A DNA stretch of 64,000 bases from a virus. A program made the translations under genes and the position numbers. The notes under the pieces were generated by a model. It was not told the origin of the DNA, searched no databases, and saw only the letters and a list, made by a program, of their open reading frames with translations. Below, in pieces: positions 29,001-36,098 of this stretch. Location of the stretch: the IMG/VR virus record IMGVR_UViG_3300027963_000058, positions 1 to 64,000 of that record; one strand, 5' to 3'. Each line of letters opens with the position of its first letter. Within the stretch, counting starts at the first letter, position 1.

Positions 29001-32000
29001 GTTGGATACAGTTCTTTTGGTAGTGCAATCAGTATCAATACTGACAGTGTCAACATCGTGATAGGTGCACCAAACGGCAGTGTGTATGAAGCCATGAGCT
29101 TTGATGGTGGCGAAACCATTGTTGACGATAACAGCACGTTCTTTAGTAATCCGGTATCCAACTGTGGTGTAGCGTATACATTTGATTATTTGCCAAGTGC
29201 TCAATCATCAGTGTCAAACACAGGACAATTGGTATTTGGTCAACAAATTTATCAATTGCCTCGACTGGATACTTTTACTTTTGTCGGTGATGGAACCACA
29301 AGAACTTATAATATAAACTCTGTTTATAATACTATTACAAATCCGCCACAAGTTTATTTAAACAATGAGCTCTTAATCCTAGGACCAGACACTTACGACT
29401 ACGCTTATTATTCTTCTACTTATTTTGTTGTGTTTGCAACTGCACCTAGTACGAATTCTCTTATTTTTATTGAAACAGGACAGGCTGGCACAAGTATTGC
29501 AGATCGATTTGGCACAGCAGTAAACTATGTGGATGGACGTCTGATTGTGGGTGCGCCTGGTGTAGATCTTGGAGCTAGTAGTAACACAAACTACGGGTCA
29601 ATGTCTATATTTGATAATGCCAATAATTTGCCAAGTTGGGCAGTAATACATGAACAACAGCCAGTGGTCAACATTGAGCTGATGAATAGTGTATACAGTT
29701 TTGATAAACTGTTAAACAGCACTCAAACCTATTACGACTTTATTGATCCACTACAAGGCAAGATACTGGGAGTGGCTGCTCGCAATATCAATTACATTGG
29801 TGCAGTAGATCCAGCCAATTACAATACAGGAACCATACACAACAACGGCACTGCCTGGGGATCTGCTCATGTGGGAGAAATTTGGTGGGACACTGACACT
29901 GTGAGATTTATCAATCCCAACCAAGATGATATTGTGTACGCAAGTAAACGCTGGGGCCAGATATTTCCAGGTAGTCGTGTAGACATTTATCAATGGATTC
30001 AAAGTGACGTTCCTCCTGCTAGTTATATTGGCATCGGAACTCCATTAAGTGCCACTAGTTATACGGTGTCATCGATACTGACTGCCAATGGAGTGTTTGC
30101 CAGCTATTACTATTATTGGGTACGGGGAATCAACACTGTAGACACAGCCAATGGAAAAAATTTAAGCACCACAGCCATTGCCAGTTATATTGCCAATCCA
30201 CTTGGCAGCGGTCTACCTTATATAGCCGCACTAAATTCTAGTACTGTGGCACTATACAATGCGGTAGGATTAATCAGTGCTCAAGATACAATTTTACACA
30301 TTGAATATGAACGTCAGATTGGTGGTGCTAATGCTAACATCCATACTGAATATCAATTTGTAAATGAAGGCAAAGCCGACAGCTTTGTTACTGATTCAAT
30401 CTATCAAAAATTACAAGACAGTTTGTGTGGAGAAGACGTATCTGGTAATTTGGTTCCAGATCCATTCTTGAGTCCAGGTCTGCGTTACGGAGTACAATTC
30501 CGTCCACGGCAGAGCATGTTTGTCAACAGATATACAGCATTACAAAACTATCTTGGCCGAGCTAATACTATACTGGCACAATATCCTATCTCAGAGTTAC
30601 GCACTTTCAATCTGTTGAACAGCAGTGAAAGTATTCCAAATGCCACAACAGCAACAGCTACAGCGGCCACTATCTCTGGAAACATATTGACTGTGGCTGG
30701 CACAATCACTGGAGTGTTTGCCTTAGGACAAACCATAAGCGGCACCGGCATTCCTGGTCTAGTCACAATCTTGGATTATGGAACCGGAACTGGCGGAGAA
30801 GGAACATATACAATCAGTGCCAGTCTCTCTATCACAGCACGCACTATAACTGGTACTACTGGTTATAATCAAGTTGTTTCTAACTTGACTGTGTTAGGTT
30901 ATCAAAATCTTGCCGCTGTCAATCTAGGATATCGTTATCTGGTCTTGACTGACAGCAGCCAAGGTGGACGATGGACCATATACGAAGTGGTCACTGACCC
31001 CTTGACAGACATCACTGCAACTCGAACTACCTTGTTGGTTCGCATACAAAATTACGATACATCGTTATATTGGAGTTACATCAACTGGAATCAGCCTGGA
31101 TACAACAGTTCAATACAGCCTGTTGCTCAGGTTGCCATCACAGCCGATCTACAAGCATTAAGTATCAATCAGGCACCTATTGGCAGCAGTGTGCAGGTCA
31201 ATAACAACGGCCAAGGAAAATATGAAATTTATTTAAGAATTGACACTGGGTGGGAACGTGTGGTACTCGAAGATGGCACTATTGCTTTTGATGCTGTGCT
31301 ATGGAATTATGCACTTGGTCCTTATGGTTTTTCGGCCGAAGTATATGATGCACAATACTTTGACCAGGCTCCTACAATTGAAACTAGAAAAATTATTCAG
31401 GCTATTAATCAAGAACTGTTTACTAATGAGTTTTTGATATATCGCAATGAACTATTGATATTGATGTTCAAATATATCTACAGTGAATTTACAGCCCCAG
31501 TCTGGTTAATGAAAAGCAGCTTTATCAATGTGGATCATAAACTGCGTGCCCTGGAGGCGTATCAGCTGTATCAACAAGACAATCAAACTTTTGTGGAACA
31601 ATATCTACAAGAAGTAAAACCCTATCATGTGCAAACTCTAGCATTTAATTTGGTCTATGATGGATTGGATCTCTATCCTGGATCAATGAGCGACTTTGAC
31701 GTACCAGCCAGGTGGGATAACACAGTTGAAATCCCACAGTTTGTAAGTCCGGTGTTAACCCCTTACACCGACTCTGTGAGCTTGGTTGAATCATTTGTCA
31801 GTGACACCGCTCCAAATGCAGCTATATGGACAGAAACTCCTTGGCAGTCGTGGTTCAATAATTATACCTTGAGCATTATCGGTGCAACTGTAGTAACTGG
31901 TGGATCTGGATATAATGTAGTTCCTGAAGTGGTGTTTGGAACCGAATGGCAAGCTGATACGGTTTATACTATTGGACAACAAATTTTTTATGTTAGTGGT

Positions 32001-33815
32001 CCAACCAATAATTTATACACGGTCACTGCATCTGGAACCACAGGAAATATTCCTCCATCATTCACGTCCGGGTCAGCCCTAAACGGAACAGCTACCTTGT
32101 CCTGGTTTGGCAATGGTGCCAGTGGGTATGCCACACTCAGTGGCACAGGTGGTGTACAATCAGTGATTGTGAGCGACCCTGGGTCAGGCTACACGACAAC
32201 AGCCGCTATAACATTTGTGGGTGGTAATGGAACTGGCGCACAAGCTGTGCCAATCATGACCAATCAGTTGGTAAGAAATTTTACTATTACAATTCGATTT
32301 GATCGTTATCAATATGAAACTACTATATACGAATGGCAAGCCAATTACAGTTATGCGCAAGGAGATCGGGTACGTTGGCACAACCTAGTTTGGTCTGCCA
32401 ACAGTGCTGTTTCAAGTGCCACATTTAACATAGACCAATGGACAGATATCACTATTCCTGTGGACGCTGTTGACATTGTGGCTGGTAATACCTATACCAT
32501 AACTTCTTTAGGAACAGTCACAAGTCCAACCAATTTTACTTTGATTGGTGCATCTCAAAACATAGTTGGAACACCGTTCATTGCAACAGGAGCAGGCACA
32601 GGAACTGGAACCGCAACTATTTTATTAAGTGGTGTAGATCGTACCATGGGCTATTATACTCCTACTCCAAACATGCTGGGACTCAGTTTGCCATTGTTGA
32701 TTGCAGGTGATCATTATCCAGGTGTGCAAGTAATGGCTCCAAATTTTGATCAAGATATAATAGCTGATCCTGACATACTTGATGCTGTGTATTCCAGTTC
32801 GTATCTTGACACATTCCTGGGAACACGTCCAACTGATATCAATGTTGATGGCGGTGGCTACATTGATGTATTCAGCAGTTATGCTCCAGAAGAACTGGTG
32901 CCCGGTAGCGAATTTGATACCTTGGATTTCCGTGTATATACCACCGGCGGTCCAACCAACGGAGCTGATTTTAGAATATTCCAGGACATGCGTGGATTAC
33001 AATTGACCTATATCATCAATGATGAGACTACTACTGAATTGGCTCAAGACCTAGGCACCACCGATGACATAATTTATGTTGACAATGCTGGCGCTTTGGC
33101 TGTTCCAAATTTGGCTTCAAATCGATGGGGCGTGTTGACTGTTGGTGCTGAAAGAATTATGTACCGTGAAATTGACCTGGCAAACAACACAGTTAGTGGA
33201 TTGTTGAGAGGAACTGCTGGTACGGCTATCACGGCTCACATCGATGGAGCAACAGTCTACAACATGGGCACTGATAATTTGTTTAGCCAACAATATCAAA
33301 ATTACATTGTGGAAACCACCACCGTGGCCAATGGATCCACTACAGTATTTGCTGCTCCAAACATCACTCTAAGCACATCAACTACTGCCTGGGTAATTGG
33401 TAACACCTACACATCTGGGGATATTGTCATCAACAGCGGCAGTTTTTACAGTGCCAAACAGAATGTACCAGCTGGCACAGCAATCGCCAACACTGATTAC
33501 TGGCAACCACTTGCGGTAGCTGTAGAAGTTTATGTGGGCGGACTACGAATAACAGGAGCAACTACATGGGTGATTGGTAATACCTACTCATTTGAAGATA
33601 TAGTTGTCAACAGCGGCAGTTTCTACAGTGCCAAACAGAATGTACCAGCTGGCACAGCAATAAGCAATACTGATTACTGGCAACCACTCTCCACACCTGC
33701 TGAAGCTTATATTGTAACCAATCAAGCCCCAGTATCAGTCACACTGAATACTGCACCACCAGATGGCGTTGCTGTAACTATATTAGTTCGCAGAGGAACC
33801 TGGATAGACTATTAA
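20031..33815 (+). CDS. Giant baseplate/tail-fibre-associated protein, 4594 aa
   Basis: The N-terminus VDFLPEIFQTPVNQQFLAAT, then KKSQGFIGRRIGPGVNANDRY and YYTWDPFVDFDKFINYAQYYW, is a conserved start seen in very large structural proteins after gp6 in T4-like phages of aquatic bacteria. The gp7 position suggests a wedge or fibre anchor. The middle has seven FG-GAP-like units (about residues 2287-3200). The C-terminal third has several W..G..Y..GD.V...G..Y.A...WQ.L modules like chitin/cellulose-binding CBM5/12 domains, with the last two nearly identical, and 'GGSGY' units near residue 3960. Segments such as WEMLGFTEKPIWWEDRYGPV (residue ~1380) and VEQYLQEVKPYHVQ (~3860) also look conserved. It likely reaches out from the baseplate and helps bind host glycans. 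No frameshift is visible across 13.8 kb. Confidence 0.85.
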   Translation: MANNVRSVDFLPEIFQTPVNQQFLAATLDQLIQEPAFKKSQGFIGRRIGPGVNANDRYVVEPTAVRNNYQLEPGVCQINPDNTRQVIDAITYPGINDALALQGAVVNNPSDLYKSDYYTWDPFVDFDKFINYAQYYWVPGGPDAVTVSATGVPTFQNYTVTRNSNGYYTFSGVRGNNPTLTLARQGSYNFNIAQNDQVTVQYRVTNNGTTAWTINYDSNPTLSLVRGNTYIFNLSLSAPLPFYIKTELSFGSINQYNNGVSRNGSVTGLITFTVPQDAPDTLYYCSSTEFNMRGQFDIVDAVDGTGPDFWIQSSPGINGVIPATPNITSRDVYGVVNNGIDLGIVTFNTPTATEQSFYYNLPQLGSIPNQPPGTVDLVVNLGFNQINNIYVDTFLDSNPNGIDGITNLNGRTVFFPNSSSWIVNGQYDVPPQPYDAATFSNLEEITNPAVQYGIWLINYVPDVDGRLYISLTSILSVPNLTQCSVLFGTQYASTRWYKNSSGFFVTMPALTAVQDILYYQDSQDPTMIGVIKLVDVTVDAELKIDDIIGKTNYTSPNGVTFTNGLKVLFTGITVPDTYSGNEYYVEGVGTAIQLLPVTDFVTPETYIPGSPVAPDYLTINRAGPDLNPWSRSNRWFHVDVVEQTAQYNSDTNPPVLDQAFRAKRPILEFRAGTRLFDFGTQGLQPVNIVDFSQEDALTTVEGQEEFITDGYTVVQGSTIIFAGDEDLAVRNKVYQVEFITPDTIPPLIPEPIINLVPIATVVYDQTTVCLDGDTLTGVSFYFDGVNWLQTQQKTSVNQAPLFNIYNASGVSFGNQSTYPSSNFVGSKLFSYAVGTGSNDVVLGFPLSYLNLSNIGDIVFDNNLYSDSFNYTSNSQGFTTALSTGFVRQYQDRIVFQREIGWQDAAVQSQIRQQFRFAYDGRPLQLDLAVNANTVVPAIQIFVNANFLEPYDTATGDYTYSYTTTATTTTITLRRPYVVGDLVEIQVLSDQISATAFYQVPVNLENNPFNGNSNQFTLGTARNHYSTIGQNLINLEGPVIGNNNSRDLGNIVPYGLQILQQSAPLTLAGYFLRSEEYNIFNALQFNSREYIKFKSLLLNTSITNDFVNLTIPQIVDQSIAIINAGDTSISPFYWSDMLPTGTTVASNSTTVTPITIARFNTVQTYDFTTSNYLGLLVYVNDRLLARGVEYVVGDGTPTLTILIPLVVGDVVTINEYNPTYGNFVPNTPTKLGLYPKYIPRIYISTDYVRPTPVIQGHDGSITVAFGDIRDQVLLEFENRIYSNLKTDGNPVPITVEQVLPGFFRTTDYTEAEITKILGEDFLIWVGLNKLDYTAQDYLTNNPFTYNYSTAGNRINNAVLDQGAWRGIYRYFYDTMTPNTTPWEMLGFTEKPIWWEDRYGPVPYTSDNLVLWGDLEQGLVADPVAPYIKPNFARPGLTTVIPVNSLGELLPPLESVVGLYNPNDFRKSWTVGDGGPVEASWWMSSSYPFAVMRLLALTRPAEFFALFADRDLYRYNAELEQYLYNNRYRLDGNGLEIYGNGVSKASYINWIIDYNQQRGINSTTALTTDLANLDVRLCYRMAAWTDQQYLEVYLEKSSPDSQNESLQIPPESYNLLVYRDQPYAQITYSSVVVETVENGWAVYGYGSYQPYFPIIVSAVNGKLQTVSAGGATVQVPAQYTNNVTNIPYGYVFTNRTMMVDFLLSYGQYLESQGMTFTELENGYTLNWPQMAQEFLYFSQQGWQTGTLINLNPAAGQLTAYRLESVVDDIYSYSPENQLLDQNRQTIPTRDLIIQREGNSFKINPEPTANQAISFLNLRFTDYENIVIFDNVDIFNDLIYDPVTGARQSRMYLNAFNTVEWNGTLDAKGFILNQNNVKAWNPNLRYTKGDIVRYKNTYWQASGLVQPKTKFDYNDWLKSNYALIEQGLLPNLANKADQLANTYNTQTANLNNNNDLLAYNLIGFTPRQYMADLNLDDVTQVNLYQQFIKVKGTTRATDLFTRVNLTKESGNYQIYETWGVLIGTYGANSNRSYFEINLNEAKLTGSPSTVQIILPGQTSQANQTVLLNNLWSESYNITSTDILPTIYPSSQNTALPSAGYVNIDDVDITVYTLDDPSAIAANLNTVGTGTSIWVARDNPYNWNIYRCTQIPGKLTQITDNLNSTSIAQFSQITTLAVGDLIIVRYFADGVDGVYRVLGRPSPTSIIIAYAFTNNNQTTLTGNGLGWFLQTMRVSQASDVATLPYANALVPGARAWVDDNGSGHWEVLEKQAPFTLTESKNAVTPQTNSLYGTSIGQSTNHYSLLVGSPSAADGGAVYTYRRIASAGNAGTYANNIVLSLPAEDVAGYGNSLEWGDNNWAVIGASTSRSGQGYASVVYQIPGSNNYEQTQLLTALSSNAVTTNAVAFGSAVAMSKDERWMYVSAPVENLVYAYGKVEIPEQSVTYTTDGTSTAYAWSPDLIIDPAYPEQLAVILDNQPQSYPADYTIPLDSSNVVFATAPPAGVQLEIARRAFQSFDGTGSGDPTYDLQPYLYTATVGNTATNINSCTITVDGIIQRPWIDYVFSDDGNVTFNSGSEPASAAVINVTAGTYWQYVTTLPTAGLSLSANAVFGTSLATSTDGRSIIVGTQNDTAVNAAGNTVTAGSTYVFDRSVVRYVVTDTAQTIYAIPGTSIDPISVLHNDVFLTNEAQYVPGQFSVVGSNIELASSVTLTIGDSIEIETNEFQFVQKIVSQAPQNGARFGNAVAMCSNNCSLYSGAPSNTNVIEQDGSVERQANQSRLYGVTVSTIANPTLTPGTTIRINNIEVAVPNSPNNTVSGLATAISPVAWSITKQYYINDRVIYNYVCYIATASSSEKVPSSSSAYWDASFVIPNVQASLTADLEFTGDGITKIFFVGTVYSTAGSTPVVYVNNALSSGYTYNNTSQQIEFVSAPAIGVKITVVTGRLILSTINNSSAPEFNKLTVLPGVGGTGSAFAELGFNTFIYTQTLYSPNPVGYSSFGSAISINTDSVNIVIGAPNGSVYEAMSFDGGETIVDDNSTFFSNPVSNCGVAYTFDYLPSAQSSVSNTGQLVFGQQIYQLPRLDTFTFVGDGTTRTYNINSVYNTITNPPQVYLNNELLILGPDTYDYAYYSSTYFVVFATAPSTNSLIFIETGQAGTSIADRFGTAVNYVDGRLIVGAPGVDLGASSNTNYGSMSIFDNANNLPSWAVIHEQQPVVNIELMNSVYSFDKLLNSTQTYYDFIDPLQGKILGVAARNINYIGAVDPANYNTGTIHNNGTAWGSAHVGEIWWDTDTVRFINPNQDDIVYASKRWGQIFPGSRVDIYQWIQSDVPPASYIGIGTPLSATSYTVSSILTANGVFASYYYYWVRGINTVDTANGKNLSTTAIASYIANPLGSGLPYIAALNSSTVALYNAVGLISAQDTILHIEYERQIGGANANIHTEYQFVNEGKADSFVTDSIYQKLQDSLCGEDVSGNLVPDPFLSPGLRYGVQFRPRQSMFVNRYTALQNYLGRANTILAQYPISELRTFNLLNSSESIPNATTATATAATISGNILTVAGTITGVFALGQTISGTGIPGLVTILDYGTGTGGEGTYTISASLSITARTITGTTGYNQVVSNLTVLGYQNLAAVNLGYRYLVLTDSSQGGRWTIYEVVTDPLTDITATRTTLLVRIQNYDTSLYWSYINWNQPGYNSSIQPVAQVAITADLQALSINQAPIGSSVQVNNNGQGKYEIYLRIDTGWERVVLEDGTIAFDAVLWNYALGPYGFSAEVYDAQYFDQAPTIETRKIIQAINQELFTNEFLIYRNELLILMFKYIYSEFTAPVWLMKSSFINVDHKLRALEAYQLYQQDNQTFVEQYLQEVKPYHVQTLAFNLVYDGLDLYPGSMSDFDVPARWDNTVEIPQFVSPVLTPYTDSVSLVESFVSDTAPNAAIWTETPWQSWFNNYTLSIIGATVVTGGSGYNVVPEVVFGTEWQADTVYTIGQQIFYVSGPTNNLYTVTASGTTGNIPPSFTSGSALNGTATLSWFGNGASGYATLSGTGGVQSVIVSDPGSGYTTTAAITFVGGNGTGAQAVPIMTNQLVRNFTITIRFDRYQYETTIYEWQANYSYAQGDRVRWHNLVWSANSAVSSATFNIDQWTDITIPVDAVDIVAGNTYTITSLGTVTSPTNFTLIGASQNIVGTPFIATGAGTGTGTATILLSGVDRTMGYYTPTPNMLGLSLPLLIAGDHYPGVQVMAPNFDQDIIADPDILDAVYSSSYLDTFLGTRPTDINVDGGGYIDVFSSYAPEELVPGSEFDTLDFRVYTTGGPTNGADFRIFQDMRGLQLTYIINDETTTELAQDLGTTDDIIYVDNAGALAVPNLASNRWGVLTVGAERIMYREIDLANNTVSGLLRGTAGTAITAHIDGATVYNMGTDNLFSQQYQNYIVETTTVANGSTTVFAAPNITLSTSTTAWVIGNTYTSGDIVINSGSFYSAKQNVPAGTAIANTDYWQPLAVAVEVYVGGLRITGATTWVIGNTYSFEDIVVNSGSFYSAKQNVPAGTAISNTDYWQPLSTPAEAYIVTNQAPVSVTLNTAPPDGVAVTILVRRGTWIDY
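26888..29625 (+). other. Seven FG-GAP-like blades inside the giant protein
   Basis: Seven units share the pattern 'yG.s/aV......l.vGap....Ga.Y.y'. They are YGTSIGQSTN..LLVGSPS, YGNSLEWGDN..VIGAST, FGSAVAMSKD..YVSAPV, FGTSLATSTD..IVGTQN, FGNAVAMCSN..YSGAPS, FGSAISINTD..VIGAPN and FGTAVNYVDG..IVGAPG. Seven is the blade number of integrin-type beta-propellers. The later blades are separated by inserted domains. Confidence 0.65.
33384..33690 (+). repeat. Recent direct duplication of a carbohydrate-binding-like module
   Basis: Two in-frame copies of about 125 bases (33386-33512 and 33563-33689) encode WVIGNTY..DIV(I/V)NSGSFYSA, then KQNVPAGTAI.NTDYWQPL, with few differences. They lie near the 3' end of the giant gene. 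High DNA identity points to a recent duplication, or to repeated gene conversion. Confidence 0.9.
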
Positions 33816-33819
33816 AATA

Positions 33820-33838
33820 CCCCAAGGTTTTCCGGGGG
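33820..33838 (+). terminator. GC-rich hairpin after the giant gene
   Basis: CCCC (33820-33823) and GG (33826-33827) can pair with CC and GGGG (33832-33838) around a TTTT loop, five bases after the stop codon at 33815. No T-run follows on the plus strand, so it may be an RNA stability element instead of a classical terminator. Confidence 0.35.
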
Positions 33839-33861
33839 CTGTAAAACAAGCTAAATAAAAT

Positions 33862-34011
33862 ATGACTGATAAAAACCAGACAACCAAACAAACTGTTACT
33901 GAAAAAACCCCACAGCGTCGTCCCAACGATACCGGAACTATTTCAGTACAAGGACATATAAGGATTTCGGATCCTCAAACCAAGCAGGTATTTGTGGAGA
34001 AACGAGCATGA
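33862..34011 (+). CDS. Small structural-paralog ORF (49 aa)
   Basis: An ATG at 33862 opens 49 codons ending in TGA at 34009-34011, overlapping the next start as ATGA. The first 25 residues are polar. The rest reads GTISVQGHIRISDPQTKQVF, then VEKRA. This matches the N-terminus of the adjacent protein (KIEGFVKIHDPRTGEILVDKKNAI) in order and spacing. It is therefore a short paralog of the beginning of its neighbour. It could be a remnant of a duplicated gene or a functional small capping protein. The tight overlap favours translation. The box CTAAATAA before the start is a poor late-promoter match. Confidence 0.65.
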   Translation: MTDKNQTTKQTVTEKTPQRRPNDTGTISVQGHIRISDPQTKQVFVEKRA

Positions 34012-34631
34012 TAATCACTCCTGGACTAACAAAAATTGAAGGTTTTGTAAAAATACACGACCCCAGAACAGGCGAAATTTTAGTAGATAAAAAGAATGCC
34101 ATACACTATGAAAATATCAGTATCTGTATGGCTCGTACTCTAAGCGACCGATCTTTGGTACAAGGCGGAGGATTTATCTATGACATGGCATTTGGCAACG
34201 GTGGTAGCGCAGTAGATCCTACTGGAGTTATAACCTATTTGCCCCCCAATACTGTGGGCATTAACGCAAGTCTATACAACGAAACCTACGTTAAAGTAGT
34301 GGATGATAACAGCGCAGCCAATCAAGACCCTGGTAACAACTACATGACTGTGGTACACACGTCAGGACAACCTTACACCGACATTATTGTGACCTGTTTG
34401 CTAGACTACGGTGAACCAGCAGGACAACAGGCCTTTGATAACAGCACCAATTTCAATGGCGAATACGTGTTTGATGAACTGGGATTGCAATGTAAAGTTG
34501 GACCCAGTGCAGGTGATTTATTGTTAATTACCCATGTAATCTTTCATCCTGTGCAAAAAAGTTTGAATCGTCAAATACAGATTGATTACACGTTACGAAT
34601 CCAAACTCTTACTAACTTGAGTAGAGCATAA
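34008..34631 (+). CDS. T4-like virion structural protein (207 aa, fibre/wedge-associated)
   Basis: The protein begins with KIEGFVKIHDPRTGEILVDK and KNAIHYENISICMARTL. It continues with GFIYDMAFGNGGSAVDPTGV, YVKVVDDNSAAN and DIIVTCLLDYGEPAGQQAFD, then FVFDELGLQCK. I recognise this series as a conserved structural protein of T4-like phages of aquatic bacteria that lies after the gp6/giant gene region. Its exact T4 equivalent (a gp8-like wedge position is possible by order) is not proved. It overlaps the short paralog upstream by four bases, and a late-type box lies at its stop codon for the next gene. Confidence 0.65.
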   Translation: MIITPGLTKIEGFVKIHDPRTGEILVDKKNAIHYENISICMARTLSDRSLVQGGGFIYDMAFGNGGSAVDPTGVITYLPPNTVGINASLYNETYVKVVDDNSAANQDPGNNYMTVVHTSGQPYTDIIVTCLLDYGEPAGQQAFDNSTNFNGEYVFDELGLQCKVGPSAGDLLLITHVIFHPVQKSLNRQIQIDYTLRIQTLTNLSRA

Positions 34632-34659
34632 ATATGCTTATGCTACAGAATAATAAATA
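34627..34659 (+). promoter_or_regulatory. Two late-promoter-like boxes (CATAAATA, AATAAATA)
   Basis: CATAAATA (34627-34634) sits within the inverted repeat AGCATA-AA-TATGCT (34625-34638) and overlaps the stop codon of the 207-aa gene. AATAAATA (34652-34659) lies 20 bases before the ATG at 34680. The second has the spacing seen at 7236 and 16556 and is the better candidate. Confidence 0.5.
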
Positions 34660-34679
34660 TAACGGGATCGAATAAACAA

Positions 34680-36080
34680 ATGTCATATACAATAACCCTA
34701 ACAGATGGAACCATATTTGCAACTATAGCAGACGGTACAATCAACACTTCTGCCAATCCAGCTGTAACATTGGTAGGTAAAAATTACGCTGGATATGGAG
34801 CATTCTTAGACACTAACTTCATGAGAATGTTAGAAAATTCTTCTTTCAATACGGCACCACCTGCTCCAATAACTGGACAACTTTGGTGGAACAATACTCC
34901 AAACGCTGGGCAACTTTCTGTTTATATGGGTTCGGCCTGGAAATCGCTTGCTGCCTTGGTCGTAGCAAACTCAACTCCTAGCACATCAGTTTATAGTACC
35001 ACTGGCGATCTTTGGTATGACACTGTAAATCAACAGGTAAACATCTGGACTGGTGCTACCTGGTTGTTGGTAGGTCCACAATTTAGTGCAGGTACAGGTG
35101 TAACCGGTGCCTTTGCCAATGTGATAACTGATAGTATTAGTGTAACTCATAAAGTGATAGAGTTAGTGGTCAATAATAATGTAGTCGGTATCATCAGTGA
35201 AGACACAGTATTTACACCTCAAACAACCATTCCAGGTTTTGCCAACGTCAATCCTGGACTACAATTGGCCAATGTTTCAAACGGTGTGGGCGGTGCTAGT
35301 GTTCCATCATACTGGGGACAAGGCAATGTAGGTGTAAGCGTACAAGGCAACGTCAGCGCCAACGTATTCTTGGGTAATGGTAGTCAATTGACTGGAGTAT
35401 ACGGTAATGCCAACGTAGCTACCTTTATGGGTAGTGGCAACAGCATGAACATCAGTGTCACTGGTACCGTCAATACCACTTCAATAGTATCTGCTACTGG
35501 TAACATAACTGGTGGTAATGTGCTATTTGGTGCAGGTGTTGTAAGTGGAACTGGTAATATTACTGGAAATACATTACGAATTTCAAGTATTACTAATGCC
35601 AGCGGCAATATCTCGGGCAATATTGGTAATAGCACATCTTATTTTAACACTGTGTTTGCAAACACATTCGCTGGTACTTCCACTACGGCCTTATACGCTG
35701 ACGTTGCAGAACGATTTTCTGCAGATGCTGAGTATGAACCTGGTACCGTGGTTGAATTGGGCGGATCGGCAGAAATTACAAGATCCACAACAGAATTAAG
35801 CGACTCTGTGTTCGGTGTCATAAGTACACGAGCAGCATATTTAATGAATAGTGGTGCTGGATCTGATTTGACTCATCCTCCGGTTGCAATGACCGGCCGA
35901 GTTCCTGTACAATGTACTGGTGTTATACACAAAGGCGATCGATTGGTCAGTGCCGGACATGGCGTTGCAAGATCTGCCAATCCTGGAGAAGCCACAGCGT
36001 TCAACACAATTGGCCGAGCACTTGTGGACAAATTAGATTCAGGTGTGGGCATGGTTGAAGCTATTGTAACAATTAAATAA
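34680..36080 (+). CDS. Fibre-like virion structural protein (466 aa)
   Basis: The N-terminal domain YTITLTDGTIFATIADGTIN, VTLVGKNYAGYGAFLDTNFM and PITGQLWWNNTPNAGQLSVY is a conserved attachment-type domain in myovirus fibre proteins. The middle (residues ~200-330) is Gly/Asn/Thr-rich with repeated ATGNITGG, GNISGN and NGSQLTG patterns typical of trimeric beta-fibres. The C-terminus ALYADVAERFSADAEYEPGT, FGVISTRAAYLMN and GRVPVQCTG is a conserved terminal domain in related phages, reminiscent of knob or chaperone-like ends. It probably forms a short fibre or whisker. It is preceded by a late-type box, so it is likely expressed with the virion genes. Confidence 0.7.
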   Translation: MSYTITLTDGTIFATIADGTINTSANPAVTLVGKNYAGYGAFLDTNFMRMLENSSFNTAPPAPITGQLWWNNTPNAGQLSVYMGSAWKSLAALVVANSTPSTSVYSTTGDLWYDTVNQQVNIWTGATWLLVGPQFSAGTGVTGAFANVITDSISVTHKVIELVVNNNVVGIISEDTVFTPQTTIPGFANVNPGLQLANVSNGVGGASVPSYWGQGNVGVSVQGNVSANVFLGNGSQLTGVYGNANVATFMGSGNSMNISVTGTVNTTSIVSATGNITGGNVLFGAGVVSGTGNITGNTLRISSITNASGNISGNIGNSTSYFNTVFANTFAGTSTTALYADVAERFSADAEYEPGTVVELGGSAEITRSTTELSDSVFGVISTRAAYLMNSGAGSDLTHPPVAMTGRVPVQCTGVIHKGDRLVSAGHGVARSANPGEATAFNTIGRALVDKLDSGVGMVEAIVTIK

Positions 36081-36098
36081 AGTTGGAATTAATAAAAA

